This document shows positions 23,905-34,829 of a stretch of DNA of 64,000 nucleotides, piece after piece. Location of the stretch: NCBI GenBank assembly GCA_026874595.1, contig CM049307.1:49197678-49261677 (forward strand). Direction: 5' to 3'. Positions within the stretch are counted from its first letter, which is position 1, and each line of letters opens with the position of its first letter. Source of the stretch: Sipunculus nudus. Its lineage: Eukaryota > Annelida > Sipuncula > Golfingiida > Sipunculidae. The translations under genes were made by a program, and so were the position numbers. Below the pieces are notes generated by a model, which saw only the letters and a program-made list of their open reading frames with translations, did not search any database and had not been told where the DNA came from.

Positions 23905-25285
23905 ATCACATTGAACATTCAGGATGATATATATGGCTATCTCAATTACATATGCTGTCATTTGGCTGAAAGCATATATATACAACCAATGCAACAGACT
24001 GACCGACTATGGCTAAGTTCATCTATACAATAAATCAGGAAGCGAACACAAACTGTTAAGGTGACAAGTGTATGACGTCATAGTGGTTTCCATAATATTC
24101 CCAATTTAGCCAAAAGTATGCTTTAAATCTTGAAACAGGTTCATAGTTATATGGCTTTCTTGGGTAGCCAAGGAGATGTCAGCCACGTCGGCGCTACATG
24201 ATACAAGGCAACACATCACCATGGTAACGAGGGATGCTTTGTTATATCACTCGTTCACTCTTGAGAGGCAGCCATATTTGAAAACTCTTTGAGTTCCTCG
24301 ATAGAACCATATATCTTGCCTTAGAAGTACTGCTCTTAAAAATACCCGAGGTATGAACCATTGCATTTTCTTTCGACCCTGATTTTCTTGACAGGATGTA
24401 AGATTAAAAAGGTCTTTGAGGTGATGCTGTCGTGGGATATCTTCTTACTCTGCCTCCGGGTTCCATCAGAGGGTTAATTGCAGGAAGGGCGCGCTTACCA
24501 ACTTGACATCTCGATGGCGATGCAGACGACACTCCTTGCATTTTAAGTGACATCCTTGACCGGATTACACGTAAGACACCTTGGCACTGCGAGTGTGTTG
24601 CCCGGCAAGAGGCAGCCAGCCCGCAAGGTATATGATAACGCCTATTGTGTTCCCTAATTTTATACCCCCCACGTTTCTCGTGAGCCATCACGTCACTTAA
24701 TATGTGACGTTATTTTTAAGGTTTGATATCACTCATATTAAGTTTACAAACAAAGAAAGAAAAACCATCAAACATTACTGTTATAGAAATGGACCTTGAA
24801 ACCTAATTACTATACTTTCTACATTAACTAATCACTATATGTACTTAATGTGTTAACAGCACAGACAAGTGCCAATCTCTTAAAATAAAAAAGAGTCGGA
24901 GAGGTCGGTGTGACATCAGTTCTCTATATGTTTTGATGAGACAAAACATTATTAGATGTTTCTTGATGAGATAATGGGAGGAGAGGACATGGACGAAATA
25001 CATAACTGCATATATAACATAGTTTACCGACTACCGAGCGCCAACATCCGAGTCATGGAGAGTGCCTCGAATTAGTTATTATAACTAGTTGTACAATCCA
25101 TGTAAAACAAATAAAGTTTATAATTTTTATACATAACTGCTTAAGGAATAGACTTGCTAAGCCTGTCGAGCGCGTACACAGACCGTGCCTTTCTGAAATA
25201 CTTTTGAATACCTATATCACTCCTAAGAGTAAAATTATGGGCAAATCCTCCTAATCCTCAGTCTCATTATCGGCCGAACCATTGT
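22911..25285. other. Non-coding stretch, no gene seen
   Basis: No coding family is recognised. It contains a TA array at 23870-23899 and a palindromic pair of cAMP-response-element-like halves at 24690-24710 (ACGTCAC, 7 bp, GTGACGT). A 95-codon minus frame at 24404-24691 shows no motif. Confidence 0.45.
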
Positions 25286-25336
25286 GGATTTTCAAAATGG
25301 GCAGAGCAGAAATCTTCTGACCCATTTTCAAAATCC
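25286..25336. repeat. Hairpin-forming inverted repeat
   Basis: GGATTTTCAAAATGGG at 25286-25301 faces CCCATTTTCAAAATCC at 25321-25336. The 16 bp arms have one mismatch and a 19 nt loop. The loop itself contains CAGAAATCTTCTG. Confidence 0.7.
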
Positions 25337-26642
25337 GGCTAACATGCGTCGATTTTTAGATTGTGGTCACGGCCCGACCATTCAGAAATGTGCAGTGCTC
25401 CGACAGAACCCCGCTGAAAACTCGTCCCGTGCTCTTTGACTCGAACGAGGATCCGCTATGGATTCGACACGAAGCTCGCTCACTGCCATGATTGCCGGCG
25501 GAGCATCACCTATTAGTCTTGGGCCGCAAGTCTAATTTAACGTGTACGTTTTAGCCCGCTTGGATCCAGGGAATGATTTTTGCCTCAAAACCGCGCGAAC
25601 GGCCGGCGATCCGAAAGAGTGCCGCTTCAGGAGCTGCTGACGAGCAAAATTCGCGCCGAACTTCCAGCGAGACCTCGTACCACTTTACCTCCGAGTTGTA
25701 ACGAGTTGTGAAAAATAAAGGACGAGGTTCATCTGAGGAACAATGCCCGGCCGTTGCTCCTTCGAAAACCCCATTTTTTCAAAAACGCGACTCGGCTGGC
25801 CCTCTTTGACGTGATCTGACCAGGGCTAAAAGAAGAGATCAATAGTTTTGATTTAAGACTTAGTAAATACATACGCCTGTTACTGTTAATGTATATGTGT
25901 AAAAAAACACGCTAAGAACTAAAATATCACCATATGTGACCATGAATGATGCTTCCCGCCCTCCTGCCATCTTACGTAAATCTTGAGCGGATTAAGAACG
26001 AGGGCGGGTCAATACACGTGTTTCTCGACCAGAAGTTGTGTGGATATAAAATTCGAAACACCATCGATGCTGGAGGAATATAAAAGATCTGTAAAACGGT
26101 GGCGTTATATTTAACTGAACCTGTGGGAGTTTAAATGTAGGTGTTGATTTTATTCCTCTAATAATAGAAATAATGAAAGTGCCCTCCAGTAAGCTCTCGC
26201 TTGTCTGGTAAACAAAACGTGAGGTATAAGGCCAGGTACATATTTTTTTAGACTGGTGTTATCTAAAATAGAGCGATTTCTAAACAAATTTAGCTTGTTG
26301 GTAAATTAAAAAAAATGGTTCTCGAAGGACACGCCCCTACCATTGATACCTCCCAGGACAAGCGTATCATATATCATGGTCATTTATATTATCATTAAGT
26401 GTGATTAAAGCAAAGAAGGGACAGCCTCTGTTTCGCATCGTTTACGTGACGTTATACTTCCGACCACATGTGGAGGCTTCTTCACGCATTCCCGTCGTTT
26501 TACCTTACCAAATTACTACAACCCATAAAAGGCCATATATATTCGACATATTATTATAGACATAATGACTTTGTCAATTTCATTTGTAAATGTGTGTAAA
26601 ACAATTAATTTATGAATTGACGTTATTCAGCATTAATATATG

Positions 26643-27012
26643 GTGGAAATCAGACGAACCAGAGTTTTGCAAATGGCGTTCTGCAGACTTTTCAACATCC
26701 TAACATATTAAACCAACAAACTTCAGTTACTTGAAATTTCTGGTCTTAGATTAACAAGGCCAAACCATACGTTTTGCATTAAGTGACCTTTCATTTTCTG
26801 CACATATGCAACCAACCATTTTAGATTACATTGTTGTCAACATTGCTGTGTTAACTTACAACTTTTACATAAGCTCAGGGCTCAGTCACAGAGGCCTTAT
26901 ATGAGCCTGTTCTAGCAAGACTTGCGTGCACTTCATTTATATGTCCGCTAGGTAAGCAAGAAATCACATGAATTCAATAGATCAGGCAGGTGAATAGGTT
27001 GCTTTAAGTTGT
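26643..27012 (+). repeat. Dispersed repeat R3, copy 3 (insertion in duplication copy 1)
   Basis: It has the R3 landmarks CCAGAGTTTTGCAAATGGCG, GCACATATGCAACCAACC, GTCAACATTGCTGTGTTAA, AGAGGCCTTATATGAG and AGAAATCACATGAATTC. Copy 2 of the duplication lacks it, so this is the insertion allele of an empty/filled pair. Confidence 0.7.
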
Positions 27013-27199
27013 ACCAAATGATGTAGGTGATGGATGCAATACTGCGTGGTGCAAACAAGAAAATATTTATGATATTTATGTAATTATGTATATAATGTAC
27101 GTGTTCCTTACTTTTATTCACTTATAGTGCAGTTATTATTCGGGCCATGGACAGCAAGAACTTCGTCTAAGTCTTCCCTAATATAAGTAAGTGGCTCAT

Positions 27200-27840
27200 G
27201 GGCCGTGACGCTCAGCTGAATTCAGGGATCTTCGAAGAATGGGTTACATGACTCCCAGATTGCTCAAAATGATGCATTTTGCCACCTTAGCTATAGGTTA
27301 AAGTGACCTTATTCTACATCCAGCCGCTATTATTTGTGCCTATCTGACTAATATGTCTTAAAATCATGTTCTTTTACACATCTAGCAGAATAAAGGTCAC
27401 AGTGACATTATTTCAGGTTTTTAGACTGTTTTACAGGAACCTCCTGGATCAATAAAATTAGAAGTTTCCAGGTCAAACTATAAACAATCATACAAATCTA
27501 TCCTATAGAGTGCCCAAATTATGTTCTTTCATATATAGGTTACTATGGCTTAATTTCAGGTTTCCAAGGAGATCTGCCTAGGGCCTATACGATCCATGCA
27601 ATAGTCACTGGAGCATTTGTATCATTTTTTAATTATTCTGTCGGGTACTTACGAGCCCAATGGCCAGTAGAATATGTATAACAAATACCTTATTTCAGGT
27701 TTCCAATGAGATTCTTCATTCACCTTCCTGCATTTCACGTTAGAAGATTCTAGATCCAACGGTTACGATTTGTGCCCTGTTAACGGACGACCGGACGGAC
27801 GACGGACAAAGAGTGATCGCTATAGCTCAGATGATTTTGG
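27200..27840 (+). repeat. Dispersed repeat R2, copy 2 (insertion in duplication copy 1)
   Basis: It has internal repeats of AGGTTTCCAA-GAGAT (27559, 27699), then CTAGATCCAACGGTTACGAT and the terminal GACCGGACGGACGACGGACA followed by AAGAGTGATCGCTATAGCTC. The duplication partner lacks it. It is non-coding. Confidence 0.65.
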
Positions 27841-29751
27841 CGGGGTTCCGGATACATAGTACTAAGTTCAATCAGTGATATTCTCACGAAATAGCCAGGT
27901 TTGACAGTCGCCGGTGCATGTACGTCCGTCCATGCTCGTAAATCACGGATCTTAACATCTTGGTTCTTGGAAGGGAATGTTGCAGTTATTATTTCATGCA
28001 AGCGATCGCTGGAAGCCTCCCCCTCCGACTCCCACAACTCACATGAGTGATAAAAGGAAATTTAGCTATGGAGTGCACGACCTTAGAAGTGAGGTCAAGG
28101 TCAACAATAAATATCAGGTACAAACTGTCACCAATTTTGTGCCAAAAGGTCAGTTTTTGATAATCAGCTATATTTGAGATCAAGCGCAAACCCTCGTAGA
28201 AGAAATAAAAGGGCTATAAGCCTATGGGCTTAACTTGTTTCTTGGGCTGCTGGAGCATGCATTCATGTTTTTAAATACGCAGTACATTCTAATATTTGTG
28301 ATATGTAAAATTTTGGATGTTATCAATCGCTGCCCTGACATGAGTGTCATAAAGACTACAGCAATTTGCCAATCGGACATTAAAGATTCTATCGAGATTA
28401 AAGCAGGCAGACTAGTATGTCGATATATAACTAATTGGTGGTCTGTTCTTTTAAATGAAAGTCCTCTATTTGATTGAAATAAGAATTAATTTCATTTTTC
28501 AGTCATCATGCAGGCTTAAGATTATTTTTTAAGTTTACATGGAGTGTCTTGTTGGTTTCTTTTTAAAATTTCAGTGCTTGCTATTGCTGTGTGTTATATT
28601 TAAAAAAACATACTGAAGTGCATCGATGATGAAAACAATAAAACTATATAAAAAGATGCAAGATAAACTTACATATATATATCTGAAATATAAAAAAAGG
28701 ATAAAAAATCGATTATTTATGCCAACTGAACCATGTATGAAGCGCTAAAATAATGAAGATTCCTGCCTCATTGTCAGCTGGATGTTGCGTAATGTAAAAT
28801 GCGCGCAGCTGATGCAAAAGTTTTTGTAATTGTAAGATATGATCTGCAACAGACACCTCATATATACCTTTCTGATTTAAGTGTTCCTTAAAGACAACTC
28901 TACCCCTTGCTGGGAGATTCAGAACAAGACCCTGAGTTATTATCCAACCCTTACGAAGCATGAATGTATAAATATTTAATTGCATGCCATGACTTATTAC
29001 TGTGTATCAATAAAGCGGACATTTCCTTCCTGTGGATATTCAGCGGGGTCAACATAAGGTCAAGTGATGCAATTACCAATCAGCGTAGATTAAAACATTA
29101 ATTGACCAATCAGGATGAACTAGTGCAAAGTTAGTACTGAGCGCCTTGGATTAATCTTAGTGATAACTTTTTCGTGTCCATACGAAAAAGGTGAAATTAC
29201 AATAAATTATTTTATTTGGAAATTCAGACAGATGACAGCTTGCCATACGTCTTAATAAAAAACACGATCCTTCGTTTCTGGCTGATTTCATTATGATTAC
29301 GTCCTTTATTATATTTTTATCTAAGAGCATGTATATATTCTGACCATGCAAATATTGTGTATAAATGTATTTCAATTGATAATATATCGAAAATGTAATT
29401 CGGAGAGAGATAAAGAGAGTGGGGGAAGGGGTTAAGTGAACAACAGACTGGTATGGATACAGCAGTTACATGTACATTAGTTATCACTTAACAATATTCA
29501 GTCATAACATGGTTAAAAGAACCTATATCCTCAGAACTTTATTTTATTCTCTGTCATTGTGCCGCTGTTTGGTTCATCCAAACCCGTATTTCAGAAGTGC
29601 TCTGCTACTCTACCACTCTCGAAAGCACGAAGAAAGCGGGCCATAAATTTCTAGAGAGTAACCTTCATTGGCATTCATGAGCTGGCTCCGCCTGGGGATC
29701 ATGGGAAGTAAATTTGGCTTAAAAACCGCGCAGACTGCGGCCGATCTAGAA

Positions 29752-29948
29752 GCGGACCCAAGTGGGGGGGGGGGGGGGGGGGGGTCCGCCCCCCCCCCCT
29801 TTTTTCATTAGAAACAACGTTTTTTTTTAAGGGCTTCAGACAACATTTTGCGGCCTGGACCCCCCCCCCCCTTTTTTTAGGGTTTTCATTAGTCCTCCCG
29901 CGTTGGACCCCCCCCCCCTTTTTTTACCAAAATCCTGGTCCGCCCCTG
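29752..29948. mobile_element. R5 element, copy 2 with expanded homopolymers
   Basis: It has the same order as the element at 10636: AGCGGACCCAAG, a G run of about 20, CAACATTTTGCGGCCTGGA, C runs, GGTTTTCATTAGTCCTCC, and the end ATCCTGGTCCGCCCC. Homopolymer expansion of four C/G runs distinguishes the copies. Confidence 0.6.
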
Positions 29949-30074
29949 CGACCTCAAAGAGTATCGGCGACCTCTTTAGAAACTTCTACCGAGAAAAGTC
30001 ATCGCCGAACCCCCATCGAGCTCTTGTTGTTCTTTAACCCTGCGTTAAAGGGCAACAAGCACTTCAACGAGTTG

Positions 30075-30410
30075 TAAAAGTACACTGCGCAGACTCGGAC
30101 CTGCAAAATGCGACTCTGCCGTTTAGGGTTTATGAGCATCACAAAATGATCCCCGCAATGCACCGCGGCTTCTACACCCAAAATGTAGTGAAGAGGGTAA
30201 TGCAGTCCGTTCAAATATATTGGATTAGAATTATTTCAATACTATTTACATAAACATAGGTTTTTTTTTATTTGGGTCTCCAAGAATTAGTAAAATTTTG
30301 TTAGAATAAGCATGTGAAATATAACTAAAAGATGTTTCCTTGAAATGTAACAAATTTTGACAGTTGAGACAATTACTACTTGCCGTCCCAAAGTACCTAA
30401 CAGGAGGAGG
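30075..30410 (+). repeat. Dispersed repeat R4, copy 1
   Basis: It starts CACTGCGCAGACTCGGACC and continues TGCACCGCGGCTTCTA, AATGTAGTGAAGAGGGTAAT, ATTTACATAAACATAGG, AAAAGATGTTTCCTTGAAAT, and ends near GGAGGAGGTTCG. Copies are at 43640-44010 (direct) and 32562-32985 (inverted). No coding capacity; its class is unknown. Confidence 0.7.
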
Positions 30411-31980
30411 TTCGTTTCGAGTAGAAACGACCTCTGGCGGAAGGGTGGTATATATACAGACGATTATCGTCAGAGTGAATAATGTCCAGTCTGCAGCTCG
30501 TCGAAACCCCACTTTTTTGCAAAAAAAGCGAATCTGTATGGCCTCATTGACGCAATGTGACTTAAAAAAAGGACCCATAGTTCTTATTTACGATTGAGGT
30601 GTATAAGAATTAATACAAATACATGTTTAAAAACATCACCATATGGAATCATGAATTGTGCTTCCAGCCTTCTCTGACGTAGATCGTTGAGAACGAGTTC
30701 TGCAGATGGCGGGACAATGCTCGTGTTTCTCGACAAAGAGTAGTGTGACTGTGTGAATATAAAATTCAAAGGCCATCAAAACTGACAGGTTATTATAGAC
30801 CTAGGAAACAGCCTTCTTATATTTGATTGAAGTCGTGTGGGATGTTATATGTAGGTGTTGTCCTTCTTCCTCTAATAATAGAAATAATGAAAATGTCCTC
30901 CAAGAAGCTCTCTCTTGTCTGGTTAACAAAATATGACGTACAAGGCCAGACACATATTTCTGTAAGATTGATGTTTCGTATTAGAACTCTTTCCTAACAA
31001 ATACAGCTAGCTGGTTCTCCAAGGACACGCCACTATCATTGATACCTCCCACGACAAGCGTATCATAAAACCTGGTCTTGAATATTATACTAATGGTTAT
31101 TAAGGCAAAGGATGGACTTGATGTATTTATACCATGACAGCCAGTTTCTCGCATTGGTTACTTGACGTTAAACTTCCGCCCTCACGTGGGGGGTACGTTC
31201 ACATGAGGCTATTTCACGCATTCCAAAATTACCATGCTCCTTAAACCGATCTATATATGTTTGATATCATATTCTTATGAACATAATGACTTCGACGTCT
31301 TCATCGGGAGACGCCTGTACAATATAAACTGACAATTTATCCGTGAATGGACGATGTTGTTCCGAAACTAGACTTTTGCGTGGATCTTAATTCTATCTTT
31401 TAAGAATTATCATTCTTTTGAACACAAATTTCACGTAATAAATGAAAATATTTCAGAAAGTTGAATTCTTAAATTGTATCATATGATGTACATAAGCTGC
31501 AGTGCTGCATCGCAAAACAAGCAAACGTGATATTTATATTTTCAATATTACTGTCATTTTATTTACATATGATAAATGGTCAAGTCATTGTTTGGAGCAT
31601 GGGCAACAAAGGTTTTGTCAAGGTCTCCACCTATAAAATGGCAGGGTTTCGGACACACAGAGTTAATGAAGTTCCATCGGTGATATTATCAATAACAGCA
31701 AAGTTTATCATCAGTCAAAGTGTTTCACTCGAAGGACCTGTAGATAATATGATTGTAACACCCACAACATCTATTCTTATGTGACGCCCCGGTTGTAAAC
31801 GACCGCCTTTTCATTGCTTTTAGAAGAGTCCACGAGAGCAATGTATAGGCACTATATATCTCATATTAATGCATACTTAGTCGAGTATATAAGGCAATTA
31901 TGAAGATGCCTGTGTCATTTACAGCAGCATTTTGCATATGTAAATCACTGATACAAAATACTTTCTCACAATAATATTGT

Positions 31981-32282
31981 AAGGCCCAAAAATAAAAGGT
32001 ATGCTTCTCAAGCACCGCCTGCGTCAATTTTATCCCCCGTATAAAATTTTTTTTTTTATTTCAACTTTCAAGAAGATAAAATAATATGATTTCGATAAGA
32101 TGTCCTTTGGTAAGTAGTCCTTTTGCCTTTTGAGCAAAAAGTTGGTATTTTCATGCTTTTCCCTGATCATATGACATTTTTATCGAAACATATATATATA
32201 TACAAGAAAGGTAAACCATAAATTATCGCCCGCCCGCACTGGTTTCTGAAAAAGTGCCCGAAACCCATTCCTTATTTTGGCC
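31981..32282 (+). mobile_element. MITE family M1, copy 2
   Basis: AAGGCCCAAAAATAAAAGGT, then TTCTCAAGCACCGCC, at the left. GCCCGCCCGCACTGG, then GTGCCCGAAACCCATTCC and TTTTGGCC at the right. Internal words such as ATGACATTTTTATCGAAACA are shared with all other copies. Confidence 0.75.
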
Positions 32283-32561
32283 TAAGACATGGTCTGCAAA
32301 CAGTCACTTCATTTGTCTTGCGTGTGTAAGCGTTTCTCTTCGACTACTCCGTCCGTGTTCTGAGTTATGATGGTCCCAGTCCAGCCCGTATACTTAGCAT
32401 GTATGTATGAATATTTAATTCCATGCCAGGAATTCTTATTGTGTGTTAATGAAGCGGACATTTTCTTCCAGCAGGTAATCAGGGGGTCAGCGTAAGGTCA
32501 AGTGATGCAGTTACCAATCAGATGTGATTAAAAGATTAATTGACCAATCATCTTTTCGTTA

Positions 32562-32985
32562 GAGTCCGTTACTCCCCTAAACGAACTCCTTCCAATAGGG
32601 CACTGTCGTACGGCCTGACTTCTTGTCTCAAATGTCAATATTTAAAACAAAAATATGTTACATTTCACAGAAACATTTTCTGTTTACATTTCACATGCGC
32701 ATGCTTACAGATTATTACTTATTCTCTTGAAATCCTTAGAACCAACACACCCATGTTTATGCAAAATGTCTTGGAACATTTCTTATCCAAGGTACTTTAA
32801 CGGACTATTTTTTTTCACTACATTTCAATACCCTCTTCACTACATGCATTTATTCCTACACCGCTGGTGTATTGATAACCCTCAGTGCATTGTGGGGTTT
32901 AAATGCTAATGCCCATTAACCCTAAAGAGCATGCCAGCAGAGCTGAAATCATGGGAGTCCGATTCTGCACAGTGTGTTGACCAGC
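32562..32985 (-). repeat. Dispersed repeat R4, copy 2 (inverted)
   Basis: Reverse complement of the R4 sequence at 30075 and 43640. Landmarks on the + strand are TTTCACAGAAACATTTTCTG, CCATGTTTATG, ACCCTCTTCACTACA, AGTGCATTGTGGGG and GATTCTGCACAGTGTG. It interrupts the duplication between GACCAATCA (32544) and GACCAGCCAGGA (32980), which are contiguous as GACCAATCAGGA in copy 1 (29104). Confidence 0.7.
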
Positions 32986-33420
32986 CAGGACGAAGTTGTG
33001 CTTAGAAAGTACCGAGCTCCCTTAATTAATCCTTTAAATGTGGTTCCTTTTTCGTGTTCTTATACGAAGCAGACTGACATTTCAATAATAGGATTTATTT
33101 TAAAATTAGGGGATAGCTTGCCCTACCTCAGAATATTTCTATGTTACATTTAACAATTTTTCGTTCATAAGACTGGTAATTGAGCAATCATATTCATGTG
33201 TTATAAAAAACACAACCAGCGTTTCTGTTTTGTTTCATGTGATTACGTCATTTATTTTATCTATATATTAATTATGATTGGCTCTGTTAGCAAAATAATT
33301 GTATTAAAATGCGTTTTGTGACACCTGTATTAGAAGACATATATAAATCGGAGAATAGCAATATATTGTGAATATATGTATACATGTATTCTACCTAATA
33401 GTATATCAAAAATATTATTC

Positions 33421-33716
33421 TAAGACCAAAAACAGGTGTGGTTCTCAGGAATTTTTTTAGAAATAAGTGCGGGCCGGCGGGCGGTTTTTTATTATCTTTT
33501 TTTTATGTTTCGATTAAAATGTCATTTATGATCAGGGGAAAGCATGATAATAGCATAATTTTTTTTAATAGGTAAAAGCATTATATAACAAAGAAAAACA
33601 TATCAAAATTGTATTATTCTATCTTCTTGAAAAGTAAAAATTAAAATAAAAAAATTGATACGGGGTTAAAATTGACGCGGGCGGTGCCTGAGAACCAGAC
33701 CTTTTATTTTTATTGG
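33421..33716 (-). mobile_element. MITE family M1, copy 3 (inverted)
   Basis: TAAGACCAAAAACAGGTGTG with GGTTCTCAGGA at the left, GGGCGGTGCCTGAGAACCAG with ACC at the right, and GGGCGGGCGGTTTTTTA-type GC blocks. The matching place in duplication copy 1 (about 29399, ATTCGGAGAGAG) has no element, so it shows the empty site. Confidence 0.75.
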
Positions 33717-33719
33717 CAA

Positions 33720-33755
33720 CAGAGAGAGAGAGAGAGAGAGGGGGGGGGGGGGGTC
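33720..33755 (+). repeat. GA microsatellite with poly-G
   Basis: About 11 GA units and then G13, just outside the inverted M1 copy. The matching GA run in copy 1 is at 29403. Confidence 0.9.
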
Positions 33756-33947
33756 TGTTGCATCTAACAAACCTGTTATTCACAAGTACTCTCCTAAAAT
33801 CTATTGCAAAAAGAAAACCCGGCCATAAAAGTTCAAGGGAGTAACCTTCATTCAAAAGCTGGCTCTACCTTAGGATCATGTTTGCGGCCTTTTGAAAGAA
33901 AAAACATGCATAAACCAGGAACTTTAGTACCCACTTATGGTGTCTAG

Positions 33948-34821
33948 TAGGGCTGGGTATCGGTCCACCTGTTCCGGTACAATACGTATTGCGATACAGT
34001 TAATTCGATACCGATACGTATTGACGATACGTTTCATTTTTCTTTGTATATCATTTCTTAATAAAAGCTCTGTTTCTTGTTTTTATATGTTTTTTTTTAT
34101 TTTAACATACAACTTATTAAGTATGCTATGCACTTAAGCAGCTTAAGCTTGATATTAAATGAATAAACCAACCAGTTGCTTTTAATTACTTCTTTGAGCC
34201 CTTAGTATCCCCTGCCCCCCCCGCACAAACGTGTTTTATTGCATTCGGTGGTGAAGATTATAGGCTTTTTTTTATGTCATGTAATTACACAGTTTTGTAT
34301 AATTCTGTGAATATGAATCCCATTAGTCACTCTCCTGTTTGTACAGGATTTGTCCCCAGGCTTTAACCATTTATTTGACATCTGATGTTGAACGCGGGAG
34401 TTCCGAGTAACCTATGACCGTTAAAAAATAGAAATTGAATGACATATATAAATATAGGATATATACGTGAATGTACCCTGTTCCTTGTAGCAATATGTGA
34501 TGTGAATATAAGTTTCATTAATAAAGATAAACGTTATTATCATTCTCCTATTATCGCGCACATGCGCCTGCTTGTCATGGAAGTACTGACGTGAATGTGT
34601 ATATACATTTATTAACAAGTCTTAAAAGACAAAGCAACAAATATATAGGCTGCAGTGTATTAGATTTATAATATGTCATGGTTAAATGTAAAGTTATAGT
34701 TAGAATGCTATTCATTAGCAAGCAATCGATACGACCAATACAGCATGCAACGCATTTCGGTTATCATATCGACGTCGTGTATCGATTCGTATCGATATAT
34801 CGATATATTGATACAGCCCTA
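33948..34821. mobile_element. hAT-type MITE with exact 8 bp target-site duplication
   Basis: The element begins TAGGGCTGGGTATCGG and ends TATTGATACAGCCCTA, with terminal inverted repeat TAGGGCTG/CAGCCCTA. The exact 8 bp GTGTCTAG flanks it at 33940-33947 and 34822-34829. Eight-base target duplications with C(A/T)GGGC-type termini are the signature of hAT elements. The 874 bp interior is AT-rich, with subterminal ATACG/CGATA repeats and no transposase frame, so it is non-autonomous. Confidence 0.85.
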
Positions 34822-34829
34822 GTGTCTAG

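Larger units (their letters stand above)
25552..29683 (+). repeat. Tandem duplication, copy 1
   Basis: First unit of an old ~4.1 kb direct duplication. Shared landmarks with copy 2 are: the AAAACCGCGC start; CATATG-GA-CATGAAT (25932/30640); CCTCTAATAATAGAAATAAT (about 26156/30869); GACACGCC-CTA-CATTGATA (26327/31023); CAAGTGATGCAATTACCAAT (29060/32498); and TTTCGTGTCCATACGAA (29169/33050). Insertions unique to this copy are R3 at 26643-27012 and R2 at 27200-27840. About 28.0-28.95 kb has no clear counterpart. No coding sequence is recognised in either copy. Confidence 0.75.
29684..33870 (+). repeat. Tandem duplication, copy 2
   Basis: Second unit of the ~4.1 kb duplication. It begins GGCTCCGCCTGGGGATCATG, and copy 2 ends with the corresponding GGCTCTACCTTAGGATCATG at about 33861. 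Insertions private to this copy are R5 (29752), R4 (30075), M1 (31981), inverted R4 (32562) and inverted M1 (33421). Copy 1 gives the uninterrupted sequence for most of them. Confidence 0.75.
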
